Shown one piece after another: positions 11,166-22,960 of a DNA stretch of 64,000 nt; the stretch's first letter is position 1; the number at the start of each line of letters is the position of its first letter. The notes beneath the pieces were generated by a model. That model searched no databases, was not told the DNA's origin, and was given only the letters and a program-made list of their open reading frames with translations. Origin of the DNA: Hetaerina americana (Eukaryota > Arthropoda > Insecta > Odonata > Calopterygidae); NCBI GenBank assembly GCA_022747635.1, contig JAKTNV010000005.1, positions 87,287,469 to 87,351,468 of the forward strand. The letters run 5' to 3'. Made by a program: the position numbers and the translations under genes.

Positions 11166-11800
11166 TTTTGGGGAACGACTGATTACAATGTAGTTATTTG
11201 ATGTTAGTTAGGTCCCACCTAGAGTATGCTACGGGTTTTATGGACCCTCACGAGGTAGGCTTAATTTTGGAAATAGATCGACTGCTACGTTGAGCAGCTG
11301 GATTTGTGAAAAATTGTTGTGAACAAGGTGGCAGTATCACGACAATTTTGGAAGAGCCACTGGTTGGCCGCAGGCGGAAATACAAATTTGAGACAGTTTA
11401 CTTATCTGAAGATATTAAAGGCATATTATGCGTCCACAATTACAAGAGGAAATCATATCACCAACGTCGAATCAGGGAGATAGATAGTACAACGGATAGT
11501 ATTAGAATATCGTTTTTTCTCGTGCCATTAGAGATTAAAATAAATAAGGTCACTGGCATGAAGGAGATAATTAGTATTGGTACTGGTATACTATATACCA
11601 GTTGTATAAGTATGAAATGCGGATATTTTTTCCAAAAAAATCGGAATAATGATGAAAAAAGCTTTATTGAAAGAATTCTCCATTACAAGTTAGATTTTAT
11701 TTGGTGCTGGCGAAGGAGATGACTCGTATGGCTGGTGGCATATAACCCCACACCCGCCACACGCCCTGAGATGGCTTTCGTGGTGGCATTAAGGTGATGC
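11166..11800 (+). mobile_element. L2/CR1-like LINE, 3' fragment
   Basis: The segment encodes the region after the reverse transcriptase core. VRSHLEYATGF is followed by DPHEVGLILEIDRLL, AAGFVKNCCEQGG and ILEE, then IREIDSTTDSIRISFF and VPLEIK. This order matches the copies at 23930-25025 and 47826-48610. It ends in the family's GC-rich tail motif (GGTGGCATATAACCCCACACC) at about 11730-11795. Stops and frameshifts make it a fossil. Its left end abuts the mariner ending at 11163. Confidence 0.7.
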
Positions 11801-11804
11801 ACGT

Positions 11805-12380
11805 GAAGAATTCAGTCCGACTTTCGACTGATTTTCATCAGGGATCACACGCGCGATGTCCAACGGCGAACAAGGAATAATATCACACAACTAAAGGCAG
11901 AATTGTTCCCGTCGAGAATTCCCGATCCTTATATCTCCAACTTTTTTTTTTTAAATGGTCACTTTTCCTCATAATTTCTCCAATTTTTGCGGAAATTGGA
12001 TATTTCCCTATTTTTCCCAATTTTTCCGACTGATTACCTACCCTAAGCTTGCGTATAGCCATAAGGCATTTGCAAACTTTGGATGACGATCCATTAACAC
12101 CCAATACCCGTCACGTTCTTTCTATTCAACAGCGTGGAGTACTGCCAAGTACTTTTTATTTCCTATGATGTGACCACTTAAAGTTACCGCGCTCATCATC
12201 AAGTTTGACCGCCCCCTTCTATTGAATAAGATAATAAATATGGTATGAATACTTTCAAAAAAAATGAATACGTAAAATACATACTACATGTTACTTTGAA
12301 TGCGTTTTTAAAAAGTGGAATGACGTTCTTGATGAAGTGGATAACGAGGTGCTATGTGCGTGCGGAAGTATTGAATTATA
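11805..12380. other. Nothing recognised
   Basis: This is AT-rich DNA with a poly-T/A patch near 11941-11950. I see no supported feature. Confidence 0.4.
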
Positions 12381-12384
12381 TGTC

Positions 12385-12450
12385 GTATGGCTGGTGACCT
12401 AACATCCCGCGTCACAGGCCCTTGCGACAGCTTGCGGGGTAGTGTAGAGT
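12385..12450 (+). repeat. L2/CR1-like LINE tail motif (solo)
   Basis: The text CTGGTGACCTAACATCCCGC, then CAGGCCCTTGCGACAGC and TTGCGGGGTAGTGTAGAG, matches the 3' tail of the LINE copies at 24959-25020 and 47826-47905. No recognisable LINE coding sequence lies just upstream, so this is a strongly 5'-truncated copy. Confidence 0.6.
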
Positions 12451-12614
12451 TTCAAGATTTTATGATAGATCACATAAATTACACTTTCAAGGAAATTATG
12501 AAGGGTTTTTAATTTGAAATATCATATGAATATTAACCGAAAAGTTAATGACAATTTTCTAAAGATCTTATTATAGTTAAATAAGTATTGCATTAATTTA
12601 CAGGTAGAAGATAT

Positions 12615-12800
12615 ATGTTTGAAAGGAAAGAGGAGGGGGAGGGTGGAGAGAGAAAACCCGGCATTAACATACTCGCCACGAATGGCGCCAAGGGTACACA
12701 TAGTTTTACGTCCGATCCGACGGACAGGGCACTCACTCTTAAAGTGCTCCCCACATAGTAACCCAAATAAGGATCGGTATACTTATTTCCTTCAGTCTGA
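12615..12800 (-). mobile_element. SINE-A, diverged, head missing
   Basis: The plus-strand text AAACCCGGCATTAACATACT, ATGGCGCCAAGGG, CCGATCCGACGGACAGG, GCACTCACTCTTAAAGTGC and AAGGATCGGTATAC follows the body of SINE-A (compare 20576-20872) in the same order with many substitutions. The tRNA-like head is not recognisable. Confidence 0.65.
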
Positions 12801-13107
12801 AAATGAATTTCATACTTGATTTTCCTAAAACTTCCAAATAATACCGAATTATTACAATGCATCTCCCACGTTTACTTTTCTTCTAAACTATGAACATATC
12901 TGGCCATGTAGGTAAAGAGCAAAGTGATTTATTACAATTTTAACCACCTGAAACATATTAAATTCCATAACTCCAACTGATTAATATTCTGAATGTAAAA
13001 GAGAGTGTATCACTCTAAATGCCTGTACCATATTGTAAAAATAATCCACATATATTCTAGCATTTAAAATTATTCACTAATAATGAATAACTGATCGTAG
13101 CACTTAC

Positions 13108-13175
13108 CCACTTGATATAGCAGTTATATTCGACTTCCACCACATCACGCCTGAAGCTACTCAATTTGTTTCTCG
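13108..13175 (-). CDS. Candidate internal exon (minus), unknown product
   Basis: On the minus strand an acceptor (CCATTTATTAG) is followed by an open segment reading RNKLSSFRRDVVEVEYNCYI and then KW. It ends exactly at a strong donor (GTAAGT, complement at 13102-13107). The exon starts with two bases completing a codon and ends in phase 0. The peptide composition is protein-like, with paired acidic and aromatic residues, but I do not recognise it. The acceptor is only moderate, and CTTCAG a little downstream is an alternative. Confidence 0.3.
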
Positions 13176-13379
13176 CTAATAAATGGCAATTATCTATCTC
13201 GAGAAATGATTCAACGCTTTTGCGGTTAATGAGGGTTTTCAAAAAGTTCGATTCATTCAGGTGTGTTTCATTTCATTTTACAAATTAATTAATTGGTTTC
13301 ATGATATGATCAAATCCAAAGAATAACTTGAAATTCAGCGGCGCAGGGCAAAGAGGAAATGACTTTCTAGGTTTTCGTG

Positions 13380-14030
13380 AAAAGATTTGCGTAATGGCTC
13401 GCCGGAATTTGCTCCTTTCCCTTGCCCTTCTCAGGCTTTCACTCAATCTCTGTTGCCCCCCCCCCCCGCAACAACCCCTCTCCAGTCATCTTCTCCGCCC
13501 TTCGAATTTCCTCTTCATTTAACAAATCAAGAATCCCCATCTCCTCTCATCCCTAACTTGGCTCCCCCCCCCCAACTCCCCCCGCAGAAATCTCTCGCAG
13601 ATTCCTTCCCGCCTCAAAATTTCCCGTTTCCCGTCCAACACCACAGCCTCCTCTTCCTTCTCTCCATACATACGTATTACACCTCCGTCTGTGTCTTTCC
13701 TCGCGAAGGAAGAAGGAAAAGCGACCCCCTCGCTTCCCACCCCTTCCCCTCCCGTGTGTACCTTCCTTCCGAGCCTTCGCAAAGTATCCCTCCTTCTCCC
13801 CCCCCTCTCCCCATCCCATGCGACCTTGAACTCTTTCTCCCCCGTCTCCCCAGTGCCGCACTCCAACCCGAGAGGGCTCCTTATCTCTCGTCGGACGGAG
13901 ACGGGTGGCCTGTGGGAAAATGGAGAGGGAGCATCCCGCGCGGAATCGACTCCGGAGGAAACCAAAATTCATGAAACTCAAGGAGAGAGGTTCACCACGC
14001 CGAAGACAAAGGGGCGAGGAAAGGGAAAAT
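13380..14030. other. Polypyrimidine-rich, C-run island
   Basis: The plus strand is dominated by C and T with runs of up to ten C. Long overlapping ORFs exist in three or more frames (for example 13387-13974, Pro-rich). They follow from the composition and have no domain or signal. The tract becomes purine-rich after 13900. Confidence 0.45.
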
Positions 14031-14039
14031 AAATCCGAG

Positions 14040-14930
14040 ATGAAAATGATGAGACAGGGAAACAAATCCCACGCCACCGTCTCGTGGATAATCAAGCCTT
14101 TTTGTCAAATCAGTCTATCTGGGGACCGAGGCTGTCCTCGCCAAGTGAAAAATAGGTACAAATGAGATAGGATTAAATCAGTACAAATCGTAATCATTCA
14201 TAGATCACGATCGGGTTTCTAATGCAACCCAAGGATTATAACAACACTACTATAGTGTAAAGACTCTCACGCACTACACTGGCGTCGTCGATTCTCCTCT
14301 CAACAGAAACTTTAAGTTTCCCCTCATTTAGTCCGAAAGGTTTCATCTTTTCCTCCCCCTTCCTGCCTTTCCCAACGTTTATCACTCTCTTCAAAATTCG
14401 ACAGCCACTCAGCATTACCTGCAAATTCTACATGCTTTGACAACACACACGTCCCAACGCACTTCTCTCAATGCCAAGACTCCACGCTTAGACTTTTTTC
14501 TATTCATTTTTCCTACAGTCCACTTTGCCTATTTTCTTTAAAGATACACTCTTTAAAAATATAAAAAATCGCTCTACGCTAATCCCAAACCATAATCGAA
14601 TTTCCGAGCCTTACAAAAATACGTTCTAAATCACCAAATCTCCACCGGTATATATATTTAAAAAAAATTAAAGTGAATGATTATTACTGAAACGCTATAA
14701 GGCAAAATTATATATTTAAACAGGAGGGAACGTATACGAGAAGGCCCCCTATAGGAGGGAACCTATTATATTTAGAAATATTAAAAAAAAAACGGGAAAC
14801 AGTGGGAATGAAAGAGTTTCAATAATCAAAGGAGTAAACGAGGTAGTTACAAAGAGGAGTGAGCGTAAAAGGGACTCTCGTCCATGTTTATTACGCGTAT
14901 ATAAGGTTCACGAAGGCATTTACATCAAAT
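14040..14930. other. Nothing firm
   Basis: 14280-14660 is T/C rich and vaguely like a very old LINE 3' region, but the match is too poor to call. The rest is AT-rich. Confidence 0.35.
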
Positions 14931-14939
14931 TTTGGGGGG

Positions 14940-15125
14940 AATTTCAGGCAAAGGAGGAAGGGGCAGGAACAGGATAGGGATGTTGGACGGGATGAAGGAA
15001 GAATACAGAGATGAACAGGGACTAGGAGTAGGATTTTGTGTTTTGTTAGGGGTCACAAAATATTTATTTGGCGGTTGGGACCATCCAAAAACCTAGATTC
15101 CTCAATAATAATGTATAACATTTGG
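14940..15125 (+). mobile_element. RTE-like LINE 3' end
   Basis: GGGGCAGGAACAGGATAGGG, ATGTTGGACGGGATGAAGG, GGGGTCACAAAATATTTATT and CCATCCAAAAACCTAG match the last about 170 bases of the LINE at 28385-31064 (30895-31045) in order. It ends in an AT-rich ATAATAATG tail. It is 5'-truncated, as is usual for reverse-transcribed copies. Confidence 0.75.
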
Positions 15126-15248
15126 TCGGCATAAAAGAACACACAATAAAATAGAGAACAAGTAAAAGAAAACTAACATTTTAGAAATTTTGAGTTTTTG
15201 GCCTTCTCCAGGTTACTGACAGAGCTGACACAGAGCAGTATGCTCAGA

Positions 15249-15352
15249 AGAAGGCCTCGGAGATGCCCGAAAGCTCAAACAATCTACAATGTGAGTGTCC
15301 TTTTAAGTGTTACCTATTTTAACTCATGTTCTATCTATATCTCCTGTGTGTG

Positions 15353-15383
<31 letters not shown>

Positions 15384-15527
15384 GGTTATATATATATATA
15401 TATATGGTTATATATATATATATATGGTTATATATATATATATATGGTTATATATATATATATATGGTTATATATATATATATATATATATATGGTTATA
15501 TATATATATATATATATATAGCTATAT
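15249..15527. repeat. Hairpin-family arm plus higher-order TA array
   Basis: 15249-15352 is homologous to the right arm of the palindrome at 4370-4577 (GAAGGCCTCGGAGA, AAGCTCAAACAATCTAC, GTGAGTGTCCTTTTAAGTG). It is followed at once by a (TA)n array (about 15357-15527) interrupted six times by GG, at about 15384, 15406, 15426, 15446, 15466 and 15494. Most of the array is therefore a 20-22 bp tandem repeat of GGTTA(TA)n. Confidence 0.8.
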
Positions 15528-15539
15528 AGCTGAATAAAT

Positions 15540-16470
15540 CAGAGATTCGTTAATTATTAGTGATGTTAATTGGAGTAGAGAATAGAGAGCTTTCTACTAC
15601 TATTTTTAATACAACTATTATGGCATAAAGCCAGGATAGGAAAGTTGAAAAAATATATTACCAGGCATAGGTATATTTAAATATTTATTCCCGATGAACA
15701 ATTTCATGACCAAAATAAAACCGAGTCAGCACGTGAAATAATTTTGCAAGAAAAAAACGCGAGCCAGCCTTGCGAGTACCAGTGAATTATTAGTGAGACC
15801 TGATGGCTCTACCTACTGGTCAATTCCATAACTTGGTTAAAAAATATAGTAATAGCTTCTCAATCAATACATTTTGGCTTGTGTTCCTTTTTCCAGTTCA
15901 AATGAGAACGACATGCGATAGTTTGCGAAAATTATCAATGTGCGACGTTTTGAAAACAATTAATTAGTGTGCTTTATTTCGCCAGTGCAATACGAAAATT
16001 ATTTCTCAAATGATTGATCACGGTAAAAAGAAAGAAAGTCTATTTTTTCCATCGTAATTGCTGCAATCATTTAAGTTTCGCACCGCATGCGACATTCAAA
16101 TGGCCATCAATATTCCCCGGAATGAAATGCGTGATCAATAAACGTAATCAGGATCAGTGGCGAGGGCATTTATGCTTAAAATCAACCAGGGAAGGAGATC
16201 GCACCACGTCATTCTCTCGGGATCTGGCGATGGGCGGGAGGGGAGGAGTAAACAGAGGTTGAGATGGGGCAAGGAGGAGGAGGCAAGGTTTGAGAGGCAA
16301 GACCGGGAAATGCTGTGGGTGCGGTGTGGGCAAATGGGGGAAGTCAAAGCACCCCTATCCCCCCCTCTCTCTCTCTCTAACCCCCCCCCTTTGCTTCCGA
16401 CGACGTCTAATTCCCACCACCGAAACGTTTCCACTTAGTTTAAAAAAAAATAAATTCGCGTTCTTCTCTT
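15540..16470. other. AT-rich then purine-rich DNA
   Basis: 15540-16190 shows nothing recognisable. 16190-16340 is purine-rich and 16350-16400 is pyrimidine-rich with CT repeats. The ORFs there are compositional. Confidence 0.35.
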
Positions 16471-16477
16471 TTTCCAG

Positions 16478-16571
16478 CGATGGTGAGAGACGAACGAAAC
16501 GGATGTTAATTAAAAACTTCGTCGAAGGGTATGAAGTTCTTGTCTCAGACGATTATTTTTGGGGAGGATAA
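16478..16571 (+). CDS. Candidate terminal exon (plus), unknown product
   Basis: A strong plus-strand acceptor (GTTCTTCTCTTTTTCCAG) ends at about 16477. The following frame reads DGERRTKRMLIKNFVEGYEV and ends at TAA at 16569-16571. An internal GTATGA could act as a donor instead. The short basic peptide is not recognised, and no polyadenylation signal stands out. The acceptor is the main evidence. Confidence 0.2.
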
Positions 16572-16579
16572 ATTAAATT

Positions 16580-18848
16580 ACTCACTCTCTTTCTCTCTCT
16601 CGAGAAGGGGGAGGAGGGTGGGGAAGCTATTGGAAAAAGTGTGTGCATACACATTCATGTGCTTATTCATATTTTTTAAATTTATTTTATAGTACCCTGC
16701 AAGCCACTGCTATGCTATGCATACATATGTAAGTTTATGTAAAATATATCTGTATGTATATATATATATATATAATTACACATACATTAACTGATTGTTA
16801 TTATATATATACTATATATGCATAGGGATTTAAGAAAGATTTTATTTAGTGTCAGATGCATGGTTTTGCTTTGTTTTTAGAGTGGTATGAATATGCTTAT
16901 ATGAATTCGTCGCTTATATGATCTGCATCCATCCAAAAGCCTACCCTAAAACGGTTGAACACTGACAATAACAACGTCTATATCCACGAGTCACGAGTAA
17001 AGTAAACGATGTGGTCTCCGTCTCATTCAAATGTGATGCAGTCACCTCAGTCAATGTATCTTCTAATCCAACATTTGACTATTATTCCTCACCATTAATT
17101 ATTTATAATTTACGCAATTATTAACTGCTCTTTATTAGATTATAATTTTAATGACCATCAATTTCACGTACTGATAAGAGGCAAATGTGATTTCCGTAGA
17201 AGGAAACCATACTGGTTAGAAAATCATGAAATGGCCTGTCATCAAGTGTTTATAGCCGCTTGGGTCCCGGAGTGAAAGGTAAATAATGTAAAAACTGCTG
17301 AATTTTTAAGAGAATCGGGAGAAAAATCGTCCAAAATCGGTGGATGAGGACAATTCCCTCCTGGATATTTTCTTGAGGATATGAATGGCGCCACGCTCCT
17401 CTTTTGTCTGAATGACAACAATCAATCGTGTAGCGAACGAGTATCCCTGGCGACGCACGCGCAGCGCAAACACACTCCGACCGATTAGTCATTCGTCTCC
17501 ACGACACCGCCCACTCCTCTCGCCTTTACTCCTGTTTGGAGAGTCCCCCGCGGACTCAAATAAAACTCGCTTTTACGCGAAACTATGGGCATTGCTCTAG
17601 AACACAATGACCGTGTAACCAAGGCCTGTAAAAAAATGAATGTTGCCCACTAAAGAATAAAACTTATTTAAAATTATAATTCATGGGAATTCCAACGATC
17701 CAAGGGAAATAACCTACCTTTAAAAACTGGAATAGAATCGCAAAATTAGAAATTACATTTTTTGAAATATTTTTTTCGTGTAGGAGCACGAGAATATGAA
17801 ATTGAATTCACATGCCAAATCAAGACATTAGTCATTAATGATGATCGTGAAGATTACTCATTCTGAGTGAAGAGAAAAAAATGGGAATGATGCAAGTATT
17901 AGTTCAGAGATACCTTCAGGCATTATTATATTTCTCGTGAGTCAAATTAGTTCATTTATTTCCTATTTATTGTAGCACACCGAATTCCAAAGTGTGATGT
18001 AAGCGATGGAATATAATAAAAGGGTTTCCTTCACTGGGTGTTGAACCACGGATTTTCGACTTAATTTGAATAATCAAGCAATCGTGGAGACGTGACTACA
18101 GCTGAATTACGCAGGAGGGAGAGGGGGGGTTATGCATTCAAGTGGCCCGATTCATTGGCCAGGAGATGTCGTTAGGGAGCCGTTTCACCAACCATCCGAG
18201 AAATGGACGAACACACAGGAAGTCAATTTTCCCATCGGAGCGCTTTCAGGGAGCAGAGAGATGTAATTGTATCCTAGGCGGCCAATACAAAAGGGTATAA
18301 CGTCGAATTCATGCATAGCACCAGTGCGGGTGACATCAAGGCAGTTTTACCAGAATAAATTCCCCTTATTTTACTTAAATAAAAAATATTAAACTGAAGT
18401 TAAACTGAATTTTCATGGGAGAAAAGGGCCGTATTAGTCCGGGACAGTCGAGTCACCGAGAATACGTATGCATTTGGGAGAGAAAGATGTAGGAAGGGGC
18501 AGAGAGAGAGAGAGACAAGGGTGGATGTGGTCGAAGAAACTCTGAAGGCGAGAAGAGACATCCCGAGCCGCAGATGGAACAGAAGCGCGCGCCTGGAATA
18601 ATGTATGAATGTGTCAAAAGCGAATGACCACATTCGCAGGAAGCGTGCGAAGACAGGGATGGAGGGACATAAATTGGTAAGATGGATTATGTTTCCCCTA
18701 CCAAATCAAATCCAAGCATATTCTTCTGAGCGCCCACTCCGGACCTCTGGCTGGAAGGGTATTACTAGTAGTGCCGAAATGGAGCCAATATCGAACCACT
18801 CAGTATTAGCGGTCATTTAAATACATTTAATCTTAAATTGCATATTCG
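16580..18848. other. AT-rich intergenic/intronic
   Basis: There is a TA-rich patch at 16758-16815. Near 18660 a plus-strand frame (MNVSKANDHIRRKRAKTG) ends at a GTAAGA donor, but it has no clear start or acceptor. No gene, RNA or repeat could be established. Confidence 0.35.
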
Positions 18849-18850
18849 TA

Positions 18851-19192
18851 GTCTGTACAATAAATGCACGAACTGGTGCAATCTGACGCCCATGACGCGG
18901 ACTAGTATAGTCCCGCCCTCTAGCGGCGCTAGTTGCCTCAGACCCAATGAGCCGTCTGTGCTTGGCGGATCGTCGAGCTGTGCGTATGGTGACATTTACG
19001 TTAGTTTCTGTTGTCCTTGTTTTTACTGTTTGCCGAAAATGGCAATTGACGAAATCACGGAGCAACGAATTAGCATAGAGTTTTTTGGTGAAGTGTGGTA
19101 AAAGTTATCAAGATATTACTGGAATGTTGACGGTTGTTTGCGGCGTTAATGCTCTGAAGAAAACACCCGTTTTCAAGTGGATTAAGCGCTTC
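18851..19192 (+). mobile_element. Mariner 5' fragment
   Basis: This begins after TA (18849-18850) with GTCTGTACAATAAATGCACG, which resembles the terminus of the mariner at 10265. A start at 19039 (MAIDEITEQRISIEFF) leads into a decayed helix-turn-helix. QDITGMLTVVCGVNALKKT and PVFKWIKRF are readable after frameshifts. The element is cut off at about 19192 where LINE sequence in the opposite orientation begins. Confidence 0.6.
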
Positions 19193-19525
19193 CCCAACCA
19201 CGTCTAGCACTTCCTCGTTTGTTTTTCTTTCGGTCCATTTCACCTTCTTCAGCCTTTTCCTCGCCCATATTTCAAAATCCCCATATCTAATTCTATCATC
19301 AGTGACCACGTTTCCGCGCCGTACATAACTACATCCATTTCAAAGTATTCACGAGCCTTTTCTAAACATTCTTACTCAAATTATGTCACCAATCCTCTCT
19401 TCCTTTTGAAAGTTTCTTTACCTCACGCAAATCTTCTCCTTGCGTCCCTTTACTTTGACATTTTGGTCCAAAACACTTCCGAGTTACGTAAATTGTTCCA
19501 CCTACTTTGGTGATTTTATACTATA
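19193..19525 (-). mobile_element. RTE-like LINE C-terminal fragment
   Basis: The minus strand encodes FEIWARKRLKKVKWTERKTN and EEVLDVVGE, the conserved end of the LINE protein (compare WVWRRMEKVKW at 30709-30741). Farther left in its coding direction the match continues to about 19525. Frameshifts are present. Confidence 0.7.
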
Positions 19526-19994
19526 TGCGCCGTAATTATATACGATCCGAAAATTTAGTTAGTATCTTCCCACAAATAAAAAAAAACTCATCATAGCCCC
19601 CTGTTGTCCACCCATCCATCTTCCTCTGATTATTATCGGAATCCCAGCAACTCTGGCCACGCGTAAATTGGGGGCTGTTGCCGTGGTAACGGGTGGACGC
19701 GACCCATTCATCATGATAAGCACGTGCACGCTTCATAGCAGCGTGCCAAACCCTCTCCTCTCCCGCCCCTTACCTCTCATTTTCCCTCCCAACTATAATT
19801 TATTAGCATGCCATAGATTTCCGTAATCTCATATGCTGTCGAATGTTACTACCTGAAATTCTTCTGTGATAAATCGCGTCTATATTTATTAAATTATTGA
19901 CGGCGGAGATTAAATTTGAGAGAAGTATTAAAAATATATTAGGCACCCCAAATGACTTTACATACGATATGTTTTACACTATTACTAAGGAAGT

Positions 19995-20078
19995 ATAACT
20001 TGGGATGGAAGAGGTTCAACTGACATCAAGCAAGCAAGCAATAGCTCAAGCTAAGAAGTCGTCCGTGAACAAGGGGTA
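19995..20078 (+). mobile_element. Short LINE fragment
   Basis: GGTTCAACTGACATCAAGC, AATAGCTCAAGCTAAGAAG and TCGTCCGTGAACAAGG match the fragment at 44715-45070 and encode STDIKQ and AIAQAKKSS. This is equivalent to the RIALGKEAF region of the main LINE. Confidence 0.45.
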
Positions 20079-20439
20079 AAAAATGTCGCACATTCCTAAT
20101 TTTCCCATTTCCTATGCCATTTCCCAAGTTTCTACCTTAAGTCAATCCCTGTGTGTGAATTATAAATTAATGTATCATATTTCTGATACTTGAATATCCA
20201 TTCATTCATTCATCATCACCACTTCACTACAATCCGTGTCGGCACCAACATTTATCCTCAATTGCTTACGAAAGAAACGTTACAATTTCATTGAGACGCA
20301 CACTAGCTGGATCCAGTAAATACGTATCTCGTAAATGCTAAATGATTTGATAAATACTATTTTATTCTCAGTCAGACTCAATTATATCAAAGAAAAAACA
20401 TCATTATATACATAGTTCAAGATCTTTTCAGTTTAATTC

Positions 20440-20570
20440 GGCGCCGGGGTAACGTCCTCGTTTGCCAACTCAGAGGTCACGGGTATGACTCCTGCCTAGG
20501 TGCTTATTTCTCCACCTAGTGCTTTGGCACATGCAATTGTCAATTGGATATATCAATGTTCAAAGTCTGA
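20440..20570 (+). repeat. tRNA-like SINE head, distinct family
   Basis: The text GCGCCGGGGTAACGTCCTCG, then CAGAGGTCACGGGTATGACT and CCTGCC, has the spacing of A and B boxes. GGGTATGACTCC stands for GGTTCGANTCC with changes. The body does not match SINE-A, which begins just downstream in the opposite orientation. Confidence 0.4.
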
Positions 20571-20575
20571 TGTAA

Positions 20576-20872
20576 AGTAGTTTTTTAGGGGAGGCGACCG
20601 ACAGCTAAGGTCATTTGCGCCATAGGGGATGGACAGGAAAGGATGAAGGGTGGAAAGAAACCCGGCGTCGGCATTAGCCTACTTTTTACGAAAGGCGCCA
20701 AGGGGTCCGCAGCGTCCCATCCGACGGACGGCGTACTCACTCAAAGTGCCCTCCACAAAGCACCTCAAGTAGGGATCGAGATACCTCTGAAAAATATTCA
20801 ACACCGCCGGGATTTGAACCCGCGCCCTCAGGGTGGGCCAGTACGTTAGCCCCCGCACCATCTCGATCCCCC
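20576..20872 (-). mobile_element. SINE-A copy
   Basis: On the minus strand the element starts near 20872 with GGGGATCGAGATGGTGCGG. It carries a tRNA-like head with B box GGGTTCAAATCCC (about 20825-20813). The body includes GAGGTATCTCGATCCCTAC, GGAGGGCACTTTGAGTGAGT, CCGTCGGATGGGACG and CTTGGCGCC. It ends in GCCTCCCCTAAAAAACTAC, the reduced (ACT)n tail. The copies at 36780-37090 and 39182-39485 are collinear along the whole length. Confidence 0.88.
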
Positions 20873-20879
20873 TGATGTA

Positions 20880-22460
20880 AAGGTTTAAGTGCAGTTTTGG
20901 TACTAATGCAAATTAAATAAATAAACCCTGGGTCCAACCATTCCTTAAAACTGTCTTCTATTCTATTCTGCCTCTCTCTCTCTTTTCCACCCTGGTACAA
21001 GCAGCTGCGTTTTAAAAATAGTGGAATGTCGTATTAATAAACTCGACAAAATAACTGACTCTAGGCCGGATGGCAAAGCGGTAACCATTTGGGTAATAAC
21101 TAGTTCTGGTGGCGCCATCTAACGCCGAATATAGGTACCTCTTTAAGATCATGAAAATTGTATACCGTGATTTTTATAAAATTTTTATTTCAACCTCGTC
21201 TCCACTCTCTCTCCCTCCCCTCTCTAAAAACCACCCTTCCACACGTCACCCCATTCCGCCTCTCGCTGTCTCCATCTATCTCGCTATGCCCTCTCTTTCT
21301 CTCTCCAAGGGGTGAGAAGTGTTGGTTGAAATATTGAAAGCGCCCGAGAATGGCCCAATCCAGGGACCCATCGATGGGATCCGGTCCCTCGAATACCCTT
21401 CCAACCCCCCGTCCACACACAAACCGCTCCTCCTCCTCAAAACCCCCAATCCCCACGACAGCGATGCAAGGTTCCCTGGGTTCCCTGTCCCCTCCCTCCC
21501 GCAGGAACCGACCGAACCGACGTCTTGGCCGTAGTTCCTTCAGGCAGCCCGCTTTACCTATCTCTTTCCCCGATTCCCAAATCTGATTGCGCCGTTCTTT
21601 CCTCGGCTATTTATCATCGCGACTCTAACACACTCTTACCCCCCTCCCCCCACCCACCCACCGCCCTTCGTGGGACTGCCTTCCCCTCCCCCTTCCATCC
21701 CACCCCACCTCCACTTCTTTCCTCGCCAGACGCAGTCAAGCCACATCCCCTAAACTGTGGCGACCTCCGTGATAGAAAATTCGCTCATGAATTGTGGTTA
21801 GGAACCATTAGAAGAAAGATCATTAAATTCTAGCATAAACTTACTAAATAAATTCAGATCCACATGTTTCAGCGTCGAGGTCTCGCAAATTATACGCACT
21901 CCAACATACATTGGTAGCTTGGATCATGAATATAAAATTTGGAAAATATACGCCGTGACTAGCAGACACAAGGACTCCATCTTCCCACGGACAACAAGGG
22001 ATAGCGACTGTAGGTCTTCGAGATATAAAAAAATCCCACTTGCCACCCACAAGCGTCTAGCGTCTAGAGAATAATTGCTTTTGCTCAAACGAATGCACAT
22101 ACCAATCTCGGTTGTTTTGTTGTCAAATCCCTTCCCGTATGACCGCATGCGACAACCAGTTAATGAATACTTGTTACAATATTGCCTACCCTTCTTTGTT
22201 GTTTTCAAACTTCTCCTTCTATCCCTCGTCTGTCTCTCTCTGGGGGGGTGGACGCCTCACGCCGTCCGCTGTCTACAACGGTGTGTCACATTCCTTACCA
22301 GTGTACCTCCATGAAATGGTGTAATTCCCCTTTCTTACTTTTCAATTCTGCCAGATCTGTTTTATTATGGTGGATACCTGTCGTAAAGGCTGGTTACGCT
22401 TCATTTCTATTCTCTTTTTTCGTATAATTCTTGTAAATAACTAATTTATTAGGTGAATTA
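20880..22460. other. Polypyrimidine tract and AT-rich DNA
   Basis: 21190-21770 is C/T rich with compositional ORFs in several frames. A tRNA-like fragment (GGATGGCAAAGCGGTAACC) lies at 21068-21086. A good plus-strand acceptor (CTTTTCAATTCTGCCAG) is at about 22352, but no matching donor follows. No gene is called. Confidence 0.35.
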
Positions 22461-22467
22461 ACCCTTA

Positions 22468-22673
22468 GACAAATTCCAAGAATCTGCGGTAGATACCGCA
22501 GCAGTAACTTTTAACGGAGTCATCTGCTAATATGAATTTCAATGCAACAATTTCAGAAAGATCTGTTTGATTTTTAAACTCTGAAGTTGTTGCCATGAAA
22601 TAGATGCATATTAGCGGATGACTCCGTTAAAAGTTACTGCTGCGGCATCTCCTGCAGTTTCTTGGAATTTGTC
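22468..22673. repeat. Foldback element
   Basis: Two arms, about 22468-22560 and 22566-22673, are inverted copies. Shared blocks include GACAAATTCCAAGAA, CCGCAGCAGTAACTTTTAAC, GGAGTCATC and GCTAATATG. The arms differ by point changes and a short insertion. A single diverged arm is found at 26945-27010 (ATTAGCGGATGACTCC), so it is a dispersed family. It has no coding capacity. Confidence 0.8.
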
Positions 22674-22830
22674 TACGGTATGAACAGCCTAAGTGTTTAA
22701 AGTTGTCTTTAACCTCGTGGGCAGTGGCGCGTCGCGCACCACTACGAATACCTGTGACATTGTATGTACGGTATTTCGTCACAACATCAATTGTTCCTTT
22801 AAAAGCCCCCCTAAATTTCAGAATTTAATA

Positions 22831-22960
22831 GGACGCCTCGATAACTTAAATGGTTGAAGTTGAACTCGGTCGGACATGGGTGGATCCACATTCGAATCCC
22901 GGTCAAGGCATTTACACTCTGAAATTGTTGCATTGAATTAACCCTTGTTTTGAATTAAAT
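22831..22960 (+). repeat. tRNA-like SINE head
   Basis: CCTCGATAACTTAAATGG is followed about 40 bases later by CATTCGAATCCCGGTC, which is a good B box. The downstream body (ACTCTGAAATTGTTGCATTG) has no second copy that I can see, except short similarity to the arms of the preceding foldback. Confidence 0.4.

Noticed and set aside
13387..13974. 195-codon Pro-rich ORF
   Set aside because: It lies in a C/T-rich tract where stops are depleted in all frames. Overlapping frames on the other strand are equally long, and there is no domain or splice context.
14280..14660. Possible further LINE 3' fragment
   Set aside because: It is pyrimidine-rich like the LINE antisense strand, but no ordered block match could be made.
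20576..20872. tRNA gene on the minus strand
   Set aside because: A and B boxes are present, but the sequence is the head of a SINE repeated at 36780 and 39182 with a long conserved body.
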